This document shows positions 8,326 through 16,533 of a DNA stretch of 43,364 bases, piece after piece. Position numbers and translations under genes: made by a program. The notes under the pieces are model-generated. The model did not search any database and was not told where the DNA came from. It was given only the letters and a program-made list of their open reading frames with translations. Source of the stretch: Thiotrichales bacterium (GTDB lineage: Bacteria > Pseudomonadota > Gammaproteobacteria > SZUA-229); NCBI GenBank assembly GCA_020341835.1, contig CP070838.1, forward strand, positions 2,613,545 through 2,656,908, given 5' to 3'. Positions within the stretch are counted from its first letter, which is position 1. Each line of letters begins with the position of its first letter.

Positions 8326-10020
8326 ATGATTTCAGCGTATCTCGTTGACATTATTATTTTGCTTATGGCCGCAGTTATTGCTGTGCCTTTTTTTGAGGCT
8401 GCAAGACTGGGTGCGGTACCGGGATTCCTGATTGCGGGTGTGATCGTCGGGCCATCCGGCCTGGGTCTGATCAATAATGTCAGCGAAATCGGAAATCTGG
8501 CAGAAATCGGCGTCGTACTGCTGCTGTTTGTGATCGGCATCGAGCTGAAACCCTCGCGCCTCTGGTTGATGCGGCGACTGGTTTTCGGCCTCGGGACACT
8601 GCAGGTGCTGTTAACCGGTGTGTTGCTGGCTGCCGTGGCCTATATGTATTTTGACATCTCGTTGCGTACAGCCATTCTGATCGGACCCGCGATGGCACTT
8701 TCATCGACAGCCTTCGTCGTGCAGATACTCAACGAGCAGAAAATGCTCACCTCAGCTTATGGCAGATCCTCTATAGCGGTGTTGCTGCTGCAGGATCTGG
8801 CTGTTGTGCCGTTGCTGGTTCTGGTGCCATTGCTGGCGATGCCGGAGATGAGTATCGGCGAGGATATCGGGCTGGCACTGGCCGAGTCGCTTTTGATTCT
8901 CGGGCTCGTCATCGTGGTTGGTCGTTACTTTCTCCATCCTGTCCTCTATCGTGTTGCGCTCTCGGGCAATCCTGAAATTTTTACCGCATCGGCTGTGCTA
9001 ATCGTGCTCGGTACCGCGCTTGCAACCGAACACGCGGGTCTTTCCATGGCCATGGGGGCTTTCGTCGCCGGCCTGCTCATTTCCGATTCGTTCTACCGGC
9101 ACCAGGTACTGGCTGAAATCCAGCCATTTCGCGGACTGTTTCTCGGCCTGTTTTTTATGTCGATGGGAATGTCGCTCAACCTTGGCCTGTTTCTGGAAAG
9201 TCCCTTGGGTTCGCTGGCGATGGTTGCCCTGTTACTGGCGTTAAAAGCCGCTGTCCTGTTTCCGGTTGCGCTGTTGTTCGGCCTGACGACGAAGATCGCG
9301 CTGGCCGTCGCCGTTTTACTGGCACAGAGCGGCGAATTTGCGCTGGTGCTGTTCTCACTCGCATACCGGACTGACCTGCTGACCGAGGAACTGTTTCAGC
9401 AACTTCTGCTGGTGGTGCTGCTCAGTATGATCGCCACGCCCGCGCTCGCTCGGTTTGCGCTGCGTCTGGTTAAAGGACAGGAGTCGGAGGTTACCGAGTG
9501 TGAAGAGAGTCCCCTTGAGGCGCCGATTGTACTGGCTGGCTATGGCAGGGTCGGGCACCGTATCGGCGAGATCCTGCTGCAGGCCGGTAAATCGTTTGTC
9601 GCGCTGGACTATGACGCGAACATTGTTGAGCAGGAGCGTGGCAAGGGGCATCCGGTCTTTTACGGTGATGTACGCCAGCCTGAGTTGTTCAGGTCGGCAT
9701 GCGCGCGTAATGCTGAAATCATCATTGTAACGCTGAATGATCCGAAAGCGACTGAGGACCTGCTGTTGTCGTTGCGCAAGTTATATCCAGGCGTTCATAT
9801 TTTTGTGCGCGGCAAGAATCTTGCTGATTGCCGCAAGTTGCGCCGTCTGGGTGCAAGCGGTGTGGTTTCAGAAAATCTTGAAGCCAGTATGGAACTGGCG
9901 CGCAAGGCATTGGCACACTCTGGTTTTAACATGAAAGAACTGAGGCACATACTCAGAAATTTCCGCCAGGGTTACACTGTGCAAATCGAGGAAGCGCGCA
10001 GGCCGGGTAACCGCGAGTGA
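8326..10020 (+). CDS. CPA2 cation:proton antiporter with TrkA-N domain (KefB/KefC type)
   Basis: Inner-membrane monovalent cation/proton antiporter of 564 residues from the ATG at 8326; a TTG at 8290 is in frame but less likely. The N-terminal two-thirds holds about 12 helices with VGPSGLGL, the GIELKPSRLW loop and LSMAMGAFVAGLLIS, all typical of the Na/H exchanger CPA2 domain. The C-terminal third is a Rossmann RCK domain starting at IVLAGYGRVGHRIGEILL (about residue 405), which would bind NAD(H) or another ligand and gate transport. Kef channels are glutathione-adduct gated, but no KefF/KefG ancillary gene is present, so the gating ligand is unknown. The next gene also carries RCK-type domains. 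Confidence 0.9.
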   Translation: MISAYLVDIIILLMAAVIAVPFFEAARLGAVPGFLIAGVIVGPSGLGLINNVSEIGNLAEIGVVLLLFVIGIELKPSRLWLMRRLVFGLGTLQVLLTGVLLAAVAYMYFDISLRTAILIGPAMALSSTAFVVQILNEQKMLTSAYGRSSIAVLLLQDLAVVPLLVLVPLLAMPEMSIGEDIGLALAESLLILGLVIVVGRYFLHPVLYRVALSGNPEIFTASAVLIVLGTALATEHAGLSMAMGAFVAGLLISDSFYRHQVLAEIQPFRGLFLGLFFMSMGMSLNLGLFLESPLGSLAMVALLLALKAAVLFPVALLFGLTTKIALAVAVLLAQSGEFALVLFSLAYRTDLLTEELFQQLLLVVLLSMIATPALARFALRLVKGQESEVTECEESPLEAPIVLAGYGRVGHRIGEILLQAGKSFVALDYDANIVEQERGKGHPVFYGDVRQPELFRSACARNAEIIIVTLNDPKATEDLLLSLRKLYPGVHIFVRGKNLADCRKLRRLGASGVVSENLEASMELARKALAHSGFNMKELRHILRNFRQGYTVQIEEARRPGNRE

Positions 10021-10113
10021 AATCTGCAGATGATCCTGAAGCCGATGTGCGAACGTTTGTAAACACGATCGTGACATTGTTGATCAGGGCGAACGACAAC
10101 AGGGAGATCCCGG

Positions 10114-11973
10114 GTGACGACTGAACAGGTTTTGATTCTGGCTGTGCTCGTTGCGATCATGGCCCTGTTTCTGTGGGACCGCTGGCGCCACGACATGGTC
10201 GCGATGGGCGCCCTGCTGGTTAGCGTTGTATTTGGGCTGGTGCCGGCGGATCAGGCCTTTTCCGGATTCGGCCACCCGGCGGTGATTACCGTGGCCTGTG
10301 TGCTCGTCCTTGGTTACGGTCTGCTGGTCTCCGGCGCTGTGGACATCGTGGCCAAACGGGTATTGCCTACTGCGTCCGGACCCACCGTCACGATTTTCGC
10401 ACTGATCGGGCTGGCTGCGCTTTTATCCGCGTTCATGAACAATGTCGGCGCGCTGGCGTTACTGATGCCGGTTGCGATACAGATGGCCGCCAGGCTTGAA
10501 CTGCCCCCGGGCAAGCTGCTTATGCCACTGGCATTCGGATCGATTCTGGGTGGTATGACCACCCTGATCGGCACACCGCCCAACCTGATTGTTGCGGAAT
10601 TCCGCGCAACCACCGGCATGGATGTGTTTCATATGTTCGACTTCACACCGGTCGGCCTGGCGGTTACCGTTCTCGGCCTCTTGTTCATCGGTCTGGTTGG
10701 CTGGCGGCTGGTACCGGTGCGTGAGCGCACGGACATCAGTGGTTTCGACAGTGGTACCTACCTCAGTGAGGCCTGTATCGTTGAGGGCAGCAAGGCCGTC
10801 GGTATGCGCTTGCGCGACGCTGAACAGATACTGGACGAGGCCGACGCCCAGATTGTTGGTATGGTTCGGCAGGGTGTTCGTATCACGGCGCCGAATGCCT
10901 GGCGGATCCTGAAGCAGGACGATGTGCTGGTCATCGAAGTCGAGCCCGAGTCACTGGCAACCGCATTGTCGAGTCTCGGACTCAGGCTGGTCGAAGATGT
11001 ACCGGCAAGGGCAGACGATCAAGCGGAAGCCGGAGATGCCGAACCCGCGGAGCACAAAAAACAGGAAGACGTCGATGCGGGCAGCGACCAGCGCGACAAG
11101 GAAAAGCCCAGGCAGGAAGAGGTCGTGGTCCAGGAGCTCGTAGTGATGCCGAATGCGCTCATCATCGGGCGTTCGGCCACTGCGATCGAGTTGCGTACCC
11201 GTTACGGTATTAACCTGTTGGCGATTTCCCGCCAGGGACGCCGTTCGATTCGGCGTCTGCGTTCGATACCGATCCAGGCCGGTGATGTCCTGTTGATGCA
11301 GGGTGCACCCGAGGCGGTATCCGGATTCGCATCCCTGTTCGGTTGCCTGCCGCTGGCTGAGCGTGATATCCGCGTGCCGAAAAAGGGCCAGGCGATTCTT
11401 GCCGCCGGCATCATGGTTGTAGCCGTCGGGGCAGCGGCGGTCGGCCTGTTTCCGGTGCCGATACTTTTTGCGATAGCGGTGGCTGTCTATATTGCATCGG
11501 GCATTGTCCCATTACGCTCCCTCTACACAACCATCGACTGGCCGGTGATCGTGTTACTCGCGGCCATGCTGCCGGTTGCCGGTGCTGTCGCTTCAACCGG
11601 CACTGCGGATCTGATCGCACGCTTCCTGCTGGATAATGTGACACAGGGGCATGCTGTCGTGGGGCTGGTGACGCTGATGGTGGTTACCATGTTTTTGTCG
11701 GACCTGGTGAACAATGCCGCGACAGCAGCGGTGATGTGTCCGATCGCGATCAGCACCGCCGCTCAGTTGGGCGTGAATGCCGATGCCTTTCTGATGGCCA
11801 TCGCGGTGGGGGCTTCCTGTGCTTTTCTGACACCGATCGGTCACCAGAACAATACGCTCATACTCGGCCCCGGAGGGTTTCGCTTCGGTGATTTCTGGCG
11901 CATGGGACTGTTGCTGGAGATCATTGTGGTAGTGGTGAGTGTACCGGCCATACTGTGGGTCTGGCCGCTTTGA
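10114..11973 (+). CDS. SLC13/DASS-family anion transporter with two RCK-C domains
   Basis: Inner-membrane transporter of 619 residues starting at GTG 10114, with AGGGAG at 10101-10106. The two halves of the DASS fold are recognisable by their hairpin signatures. TTLIGTPPNLIV comes after SILGGM in the first half, and SDLVNNAATAAVMCP followed by TPIGHQNNTLILGPGG in the second. Between them, two TrkA-C (RCK-C) domains occupy roughly residues 210-300 and 340-415. They are separated by a highly charged linker rich in Glu, Asp and Lys (about 300-335). Members of this architecture carry sulfate, dicarboxylates or similar anions, and the substrate is not readable. The last bases extend to the region where the next gene's frame opens. 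Confidence 0.88.
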   Translation: MTTEQVLILAVLVAIMALFLWDRWRHDMVAMGALLVSVVFGLVPADQAFSGFGHPAVITVACVLVLGYGLLVSGAVDIVAKRVLPTASGPTVTIFALIGLAALLSAFMNNVGALALLMPVAIQMAARLELPPGKLLMPLAFGSILGGMTTLIGTPPNLIVAEFRATTGMDVFHMFDFTPVGLAVTVLGLLFIGLVGWRLVPVRERTDISGFDSGTYLSEACIVEGSKAVGMRLRDAEQILDEADAQIVGMVRQGVRITAPNAWRILKQDDVLVIEVEPESLATALSSLGLRLVEDVPARADDQAEAGDAEPAEHKKQEDVDAGSDQRDKEKPRQEEVVVQELVVMPNALIIGRSATAIELRTRYGINLLAISRQGRRSIRRLRSIPIQAGDVLLMQGAPEAVSGFASLFGCLPLAERDIRVPKKGQAILAAGIMVVAVGAAAVGLFPVPILFAIAVAVYIASGIVPLRSLYTTIDWPVIVLLAAMLPVAGAVASTGTADLIARFLLDNVTQGHAVVGLVTLMVVTMFLSDLVNNAATAAVMCPIAISTAAQLGVNADAFLMAIAVGASCAFLTPIGHQNNTLILGPGGFRFGDFWRMGLLLEIIVVVVSVPAILWVWPL

Positions 11974-12004
11974 TGAGGTGCTCGCGTTATTGAACAGGAT
12001 CGAA

Positions 12005-12955
12005 ATGCCGCATCTGACTTTGTATAGACAGCCGATCTCTGGAGTAGCATTCAGCCTGCTTGCGGTACTGATACCGGTGTTGCTGTTTCCATATGCAAAT
12101 GGCCACGCCCAGGACCTCGAACCCCGTGCCTACAGCAATACACCGGTAGGGATGAATTTCCTGCTCATAGGATACGGGCGTTCTGACGGCGCCTTGCTGT
12201 TCGATCCCGAGTTGCCAGTGACAGATGCCAATGCGAAAGTCGACCAGGGATTTCTCGGCTACGTGCGCGCGCTGGGTATCGCTGATAAATCGGCCAAAGT
12301 CGGGATTCTATTACCGATTGCCAATCTTGACGCAAATGGTTTTGTCGACGGCGAATTCGTAACGCGCGATGTTAGCGGCCTGGGTGATCCATCGTTTTAT
12401 TTTACGATTAACCTTTTCGGTGCGCCTGCATTGTCAATAGAAGAGTTCAGGCAATACCAGCAGGACACCATTATCGGGCTGACCTTCAAGCTTACTGCGC
12501 CGCTCGGTGAATACGACAATGAAAAGCTGCTAAACATCGGTACCAATCGCTGGTCATTCAAATCCGAACTGGGACTCTCGCAGGCGATCAGGCGCTGGAC
12601 GCTCGAAGCCGCTGTGGCCGCCGTCTTTTATACGGATAATGATGAATTTTTTACGGATAATACCCGCAAGCAGGATCCGATATACTCGCTACAAGGTCAT
12701 GCGATTTATACTTTTCCGAGGAATATATGGGCTGCGGTCAGCGTGACGTATTTCGCAGGCGGACGGACGGCGGTTGAAGGTGTCACCAACAACGACTTGC
12801 AGCAAAACTGGCGCACGGGATTTACGCTGGCGTTTCCTGTCAACCGCAATCACTCTGTCAAGCTGTTCGGTAACAGTGGCGTCAGTACACGTACCGGCAA
12901 TGACTATGATTTGCTGGGCATAGCCTGGCAATATCGATGGGGCAGAGGGTTTTAA
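12005..12955 (+). CDS. outer-membrane MetA-pathway-like (transporter) beta-barrel protein
   Basis: A 316-residue protein from ATG 12005. The frame is open further upstream to 11939, but that would overlap the transporter gene and bury the signal peptide. Residues about 12-38 form a long signal ending near NGHAQD. The mature part has alternating strands with typical barrel aromatic girdles (GLTFKLTAPLGEYDNEK, RWSFKSELGLSQ, WTLEAAVAAVFY) and ends LLGIAWQYRWGRGF with a C-terminal Phe. This pattern matches the 'MetA pathway of phenol degradation' (transporter) family of outer-membrane proteins. The name is historical and no phenol pathway is present here. Confidence 0.8.
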   Translation: MPHLTLYRQPISGVAFSLLAVLIPVLLFPYANGHAQDLEPRAYSNTPVGMNFLLIGYGRSDGALLFDPELPVTDANAKVDQGFLGYVRALGIADKSAKVGILLPIANLDANGFVDGEFVTRDVSGLGDPSFYFTINLFGAPALSIEEFRQYQQDTIIGLTFKLTAPLGEYDNEKLLNIGTNRWSFKSELGLSQAIRRWTLEAAVAAVFYTDNDEFFTDNTRKQDPIYSLQGHAIYTFPRNIWAAVSVTYFAGGRTAVEGVTNNDLQQNWRTGFTLAFPVNRNHSVKLFGNSGVSTRTGNDYDLLGIAWQYRWGRGF

Positions 12956-13050
12956 GCCGCTTGTGCAATTGGCATATACGACATGAAATTTGCAGACAGT
13001 CATAAACAAAAGTCAGACAGGGTTTCTGTCTATCAAGGGCAGGGCGGATT

Positions 13051-13548
13051 GTGATCCTGGCAGTCGATGTGCATTATGAAAACAATACCGCGGTCGCTGC
13101 GGGTGTTGTTTTTGATCACTGGGAAGCTGATGCAGTGAGCGCCATTTATGTTACCCACATCGATCAGGTCGATGACTATGTGCCTGGACGTTTCTATCAA
13201 CGGGAGCTCCCGTGTATTCTTCAGCTGCTGAACCGGTATCGATTGGCACCTGATACCATCGTCATTGACGCCTATGTGTATCTTGATGGCAGTGCCACAC
13301 CGGGACTGGGCTGGTATCTGTACCAGGCATTGCAGCGCAAGGTCATTATTACCGGTGTGGCGAAAAATCCGTTCAAGGGGATAACCGATGAATACGAGGT
13401 GTACAGGGGGCAAAGCAGCAGACCGCTGTATGTGACCTGTGCGGGCGAACAGCTGAGCGATGCGAAAAAGCATGTTCGTGTCATGAGCGGAGCGCACCGA
13501 TTTCCAGCACTGCTGCGGCAGGTCGATCAGATCAGTCGGGCCGGCTGA
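13051..13548 (+). CDS. compact endonuclease V-like protein
   Basis: A 165-residue cytoplasmic protein starting at GTG 13051, with AGGGCGG just upstream. It aligns with endonuclease V, which nicks DNA near deaminated bases such as inosine. The core is AVDVHY at residues 4-9, YVPGRFYQRELP at 43-54, VIDAYVYLDG at 71-80 and GVAKNPFKG at 102-110. These place D6, Y43, E52, D73 and K105 opposite the catalytic Asp, wedge Tyr, Glu, Asp and Lys of the classical enzyme. It lacks the roughly 35 N-terminal residues of Nfi. The usual DGHG-HPR segment is also altered. Activity is therefore plausible, but specificity may differ. The stop codon lies inside an inverted repeat. Confidence 0.78.
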   Translation: MILAVDVHYENNTAVAAGVVFDHWEADAVSAIYVTHIDQVDDYVPGRFYQRELPCILQLLNRYRLAPDTIVIDAYVYLDGSATPGLGWYLYQALQRKVIITGVAKNPFKGITDEYEVYRGQSSRPLYVTCAGEQLSDAKKHVRVMSGAHRFPALLRQVDQISRAG

Positions 13549-13587
13549 CCGATTCGACCGCGGCATCGACCTGCTGCAAGCCGGCCC
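13538..13587. repeat. 9-bp perfect inverted repeat at the endonuclease V gene end
   Basis: GGGCCGGCT at 13538-13546 is complementary to AGCCGGCCC at 13579-13587 with 32 bases between. It overlaps the last codons and stop of the preceding gene. No T-run follows, so it could be a 3' RNA structure rather than an intrinsic terminator. Confidence 0.45.
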
Positions 13588-13870
13588 CGGTTCCAGCTTC
13601 AATGGATCACCACCAAATACCCCTGAACTTTGCCGGGGTAATCATTAAAATTTCTTGAAAATCAATAAAATAACGGATTATTGACGGCTCTCCGTTGTGC
13701 CTGATTTCGCAATGCGGGTGACGAAATTTTACAAGTTTGCAGCTCTGACTTGCGGCGCTCTATCAATTGGACTATGAGTAGGGAATGATGAGGCAGATTT
13801 CAGCGCTAGCCTGATCATTGCAGTTTTTAAATGTGAAGAACAGAAATTAAAGGGCTTTCTTAGTCTTGCA

Positions 13871-13909
13871 GCTGACACGTTCGGATTGTGTGCCGACACG
13901 TGTGTCAGC
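13871..13909. repeat. inverted repeat GCTGACAC/GTGTCAGC
   Basis: GCTGACAC at 13871-13878 is the exact complement of GTGTCAGC at 13902-13909. Inside it TCGG (13881-13884) can pair with CCGA (13893-13896), giving a two-part stem. No T-run follows. It may be a transcript-end structure or a protein-binding dyad. Confidence 0.45.
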
Positions 13910-13991
13910 CACGGAATACGGGTTTGGTCAGGTGACAACCGTGCTGTGGCAGGAGTCGATCAGGGCGATCGATCCATGGCTGTAATAACAA

Positions 13992-14003
13992 GTGCATATG
14001 CAC
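13992..14003. promoter_or_regulatory. 12-bp palindrome, possible operator
   Basis: GTGCATATGCAC is a perfect 12-bp palindrome lying just upstream of TATAAA (14009-14014) and 53 bases before the first gene of the operon. Its location fits an operator, but the cognate regulator is unknown and a 12-mer palindrome alone is weak evidence. Confidence 0.3.
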
Positions 14004-14055
14004 GACATTATAAAGATTAAGTTATTGATTTATTTGTTCATTACAGGTTAAAGAC

Positions 14056-14598
14056 ATGCAATCGCACGCACAAAAAATACTCCGGTATTCCTTATATATT
14101 GTCTTCTTGGCTTTTCTGTCATTTTCTGCCGGTGCAGGAGACGTTTCCCGCGAACAAATCAAGGGCCTCGACGAGCAGGTTCAGGATATCAAGAAGGATG
14201 TGCTCGATCTCAGTTCGGAACTGGCGCGGCTCGAAGAAAAACTGCTGTTTCCTTCCAACACCCAGGTCTCGTTGTTTATCTCCATGAACAAAGGCGATGA
14301 CTTTCGTCTTGACTCGGTGCAGCTCAAACTTGATGAGAAAGTGGTTGCACAACACCTTTACACATTCCGTGAACTGGAAGCGCTGCAACTGGGTGGTGTA
14401 CAAAGGCTTTATATCGGCAACATCAGTACCGGAAAACATGAACTGGTCGTGAGTTACACCGGCAAGGCGTCAGCAGGTGGTGAATATACTCGAAGCGGCA
14501 GCTATCAGGTCACGAAAGACGTTGGTCCGAAATTTGTAGAAGTCAAAATCGCCGGACCCGATTCAACCGAACAGGACATCAAGTTCAGGGACTGGTAG
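14056..14598 (+). CDS. exported coiled-coil protein, first gene of the motor operon
   Basis: A 180-residue protein with a signal peptide (basic start, then SLYIVFLAFLSFSAGAGD), so periplasmic or outer-membrane associated. Residues about 33-62 form an amphipathic heptad segment (IKGLDEQVQDIKKDVLDLSS and on), followed by a beta-rich domain (VSLFISMNKGDDFRLDSVQL, then TGKHELVVSYTGK) that looks Ig-like. It has no recognised family name. It is followed after three bases by the next gene and starts the nine-gene ExbB/ExbD operon. The N-terminal coiled coil suggests oligomerisation or contact with the TPR proteins encoded next. The ribosome-binding site is weak (AGG at 14045). Confidence 0.75.
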   Translation: MQSHAQKILRYSLYIVFLAFLSFSAGAGDVSREQIKGLDEQVQDIKKDVLDLSSELARLEEKLLFPSNTQVSLFISMNKGDDFRLDSVQLKLDEKVVAQHLYTFRELEALQLGGVQRLYIGNISTGKHELVVSYTGKASAGGEYTRSGSYQVTKDVGPKFVEVKIAGPDSTEQDIKFRDW

Positions 14599-14601
14599 CG
14601 A

Positions 14602-16533
14602 ATGAGTTCGCGTTTTACCATTGTGGCATTACTGGTGTTGCCGTTTATTGTGCATGGCTCTGTCAGGCCTCATCAGGAATTGCGTGATATTTTTTATGGC
14701 GAGATTCTCTATCATGCCTACCAGGATGATTATTTCGAGGCAATCTCCCATCTGGATACCGAACTTGGCCAGTACAAGGCGCTCGATGAACCCGCGCTTG
14801 ACAGCTTTCACTGGCACCGCGGACAGGCTGAATTCGCTGTCGGCGATCTTGAACTTTATTATCGCATGCACCAACGTGCGGGGCGGGCGATAGAAGCGGT
14901 ACTGGCCGATAACGTCTCGGAATCAGAACGCAACGAAGCAGCCTTTCGACTTGCACGCCTTTACTATCGTAAACAGGATTACATCAACGCCCTGCATTCG
15001 ATCGAGCTCATCAAAGGCGAAGTGCCGGAAAAATTTCGCAGTGATGAAACTTTCCTGCGTGCGCAGATCTATGTCTCTGTCGGCAAATTCAGCGATGCCA
15101 TTAAACTGTTAAAAGATCTTAAAGGCGAAAAGAGCTACAGGGGTTATATTGAATACAACCTGGCAATGGCCTATTTGCAGAATGCGCAAACCGACCAGGC
15201 CGTCGCCATGCTGGATGAGCTTGGCCGAGTCTCAACAGATGATGAGGCCGTACTCGCACTCAAAGACAAGGGTAATCTTAAGCTCGCTACTTACTATGTC
15301 GATAAAGGCGATGCAGCAAGCGCCGCCAAATACTATTCGCGTATCCGGCTGGATGGTCCGTTTTCAAACAGCGCGCTGCTCGGCGCTGGCTGGGTAGAGG
15401 TCGCGCAGGATCGCTTTGATCGGGCACTGGTGCACTGGACTCTGTTGCACGACCGCGAGCAGACCAACCTGGCTGTGCAGGAAGCAATGATGGCTGTACC
15501 GTTCGCCTACAGCAAGCTTGATGTTCATGGCAAGGCGGCCATCATGTATGGCAGGGCAATGGATGTCTTTGCCAGTGAAATTGACAGCCTGGACGCTTCG
15601 ATAAAAAGTATTCGCGAAGGCAAATTTCTTGCTGCCTTGCTGGACAAAAAGGCGGAGCAGGACAAGAACTGGGTGGTGAATCTTCGCCAGCTCCCGGACA
15701 GCCCCGAAACCCGCTATATCATGGAACTGCTGGCGGCACATGATTTCCAGGAGTCGCTGAAAAACTACAAGGACCTCGCCGAACTCGATCAGCACCTCAC
15801 GACCTGGCTGGACAGTTTGCCTGTTTACGAGGACATCATCGAATTACGCCGTCGCTACTACGAGCCCCTGCTGCCGAAAATCGAAAAAGAGTTCAAGAAA
15901 ATCGATTCTCGTATGCGCCTGCGTATCGAGCAGCGGGACCGGTTGAATGAACGAATTCAGTCACTGCTGGTGTTGCGGCGTCCCGAATACCTGGCTACGG
16001 CAGATGAGCGAGCAGCGATGGACCTGCTGGCAAAAATGAAAGTCGATCTTGAGGCCAACCCGCAGCTTGCAACTGAAGAAATCCTGTATCGCATGGAGCG
16101 TCTCTCGGGCGTGCTCGACTGGCGTATCAATCTGGAGTTTGATGAACGTCTGACGGAGGCCTACAGGAATCTGAAAGATCTTGACGGCGTCATTGATGAT
16201 CTCAACAAGCAGTACCGCGCGTTCGTGCGCACTCGCCAGGCAGCGACCCAGAGTTATGAAGGGTACACCATACCGATCCAGCGTCTGCGCACGCACCTGA
16301 ACCAGACACAGCAGAAACTCGAGCGGATCATGGCCAGACAGGGCAAGGTGCTGGAGCAGATGGCCATCAATGAACTGGAGCTTCGCCGTAGTCGACTGGA
16401 GGAGTACCAGATCAAGGCCAGGTTCGCGCTGGCGGAAAGTTATGACAGGGCGACCAAGCAGCAGGAAAAGAAAATGCTTGAAGAAGCTGCGGCCGCTGTC
16501 AGCAGCGTAGCTAACGAGAAGGCGGCACCGTAA
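14602..16533 (+). CDS. exported TPR protein with C-terminal coiled coil
   Basis: A 643-residue protein with a short signal peptide (FTIVALLVLPFIVHGSV). Residues about 25-330 are helical repeats of TPR character, for example NEAAFRLARLYYRKQDYINA, IEYNLAMAYLQNAQTDQAVA and ALLGAGWVEVAQDRFDRAL. From about 400 to the end it is a long charged, coiled-coil region (LPKIEKEFKKIDSRMRLRI, then QQKLERIMARQGKVLEQM) ending KQQEKKMLEEAAAA. It sits three bases after the previous gene and overlaps the next by one base (TAATG). Its likely role is a periplasmic scaffold linking motor and outer-membrane parts, by analogy with TPR proteins in Agl/Glt and Tol/TonB-associated operons. Confidence 0.8.
   Translation: MSSRFTIVALLVLPFIVHGSVRPHQELRDIFYGEILYHAYQDDYFEAISHLDTELGQYKALDEPALDSFHWHRGQAEFAVGDLELYYRMHQRAGRAIEAVLADNVSESERNEAAFRLARLYYRKQDYINALHSIELIKGEVPEKFRSDETFLRAQIYVSVGKFSDAIKLLKDLKGEKSYRGYIEYNLAMAYLQNAQTDQAVAMLDELGRVSTDDEAVLALKDKGNLKLATYYVDKGDAASAAKYYSRIRLDGPFSNSALLGAGWVEVAQDRFDRALVHWTLLHDREQTNLAVQEAMMAVPFAYSKLDVHGKAAIMYGRAMDVFASEIDSLDASIKSIREGKFLAALLDKKAEQDKNWVVNLRQLPDSPETRYIMELLAAHDFQESLKNYKDLAELDQHLTTWLDSLPVYEDIIELRRRYYEPLLPKIEKEFKKIDSRMRLRIEQRDRLNERIQSLLVLRRPEYLATADERAAMDLLAKMKVDLEANPQLATEEILYRMERLSGVLDWRINLEFDERLTEAYRNLKDLDGVIDDLNKQYRAFVRTRQAATQSYEGYTIPIQRLRTHLNQTQQKLERIMARQGKVLEQMAINELELRRSRLEEYQIKARFALAESYDRATKQQEKKMLEEAAAAVSSVANEKAAP

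Larger units (their letters stand above)
13588..14055 (+). other. gene-free region upstream of the motor operon
   Basis: About 470 bases, noticeably more AT-rich at both ends than the surrounding genes. It contains a hairpin at 13871-13909 and the palindrome GTGCATATGCAC at 13992-14003, and a TATAAA at 14009-14014 precedes the operon start by about 42 bases. The operon promoter probably lies in the last 80 bases, but no good -35 box can be pointed out. Confidence 0.5.

Noticed and set aside
11939..12004. Upstream GTG extension of the MetA-like barrel gene
   Set aside because: It would overlap the transporter gene and put 22 charged and polar residues in front of a clear signal peptide.
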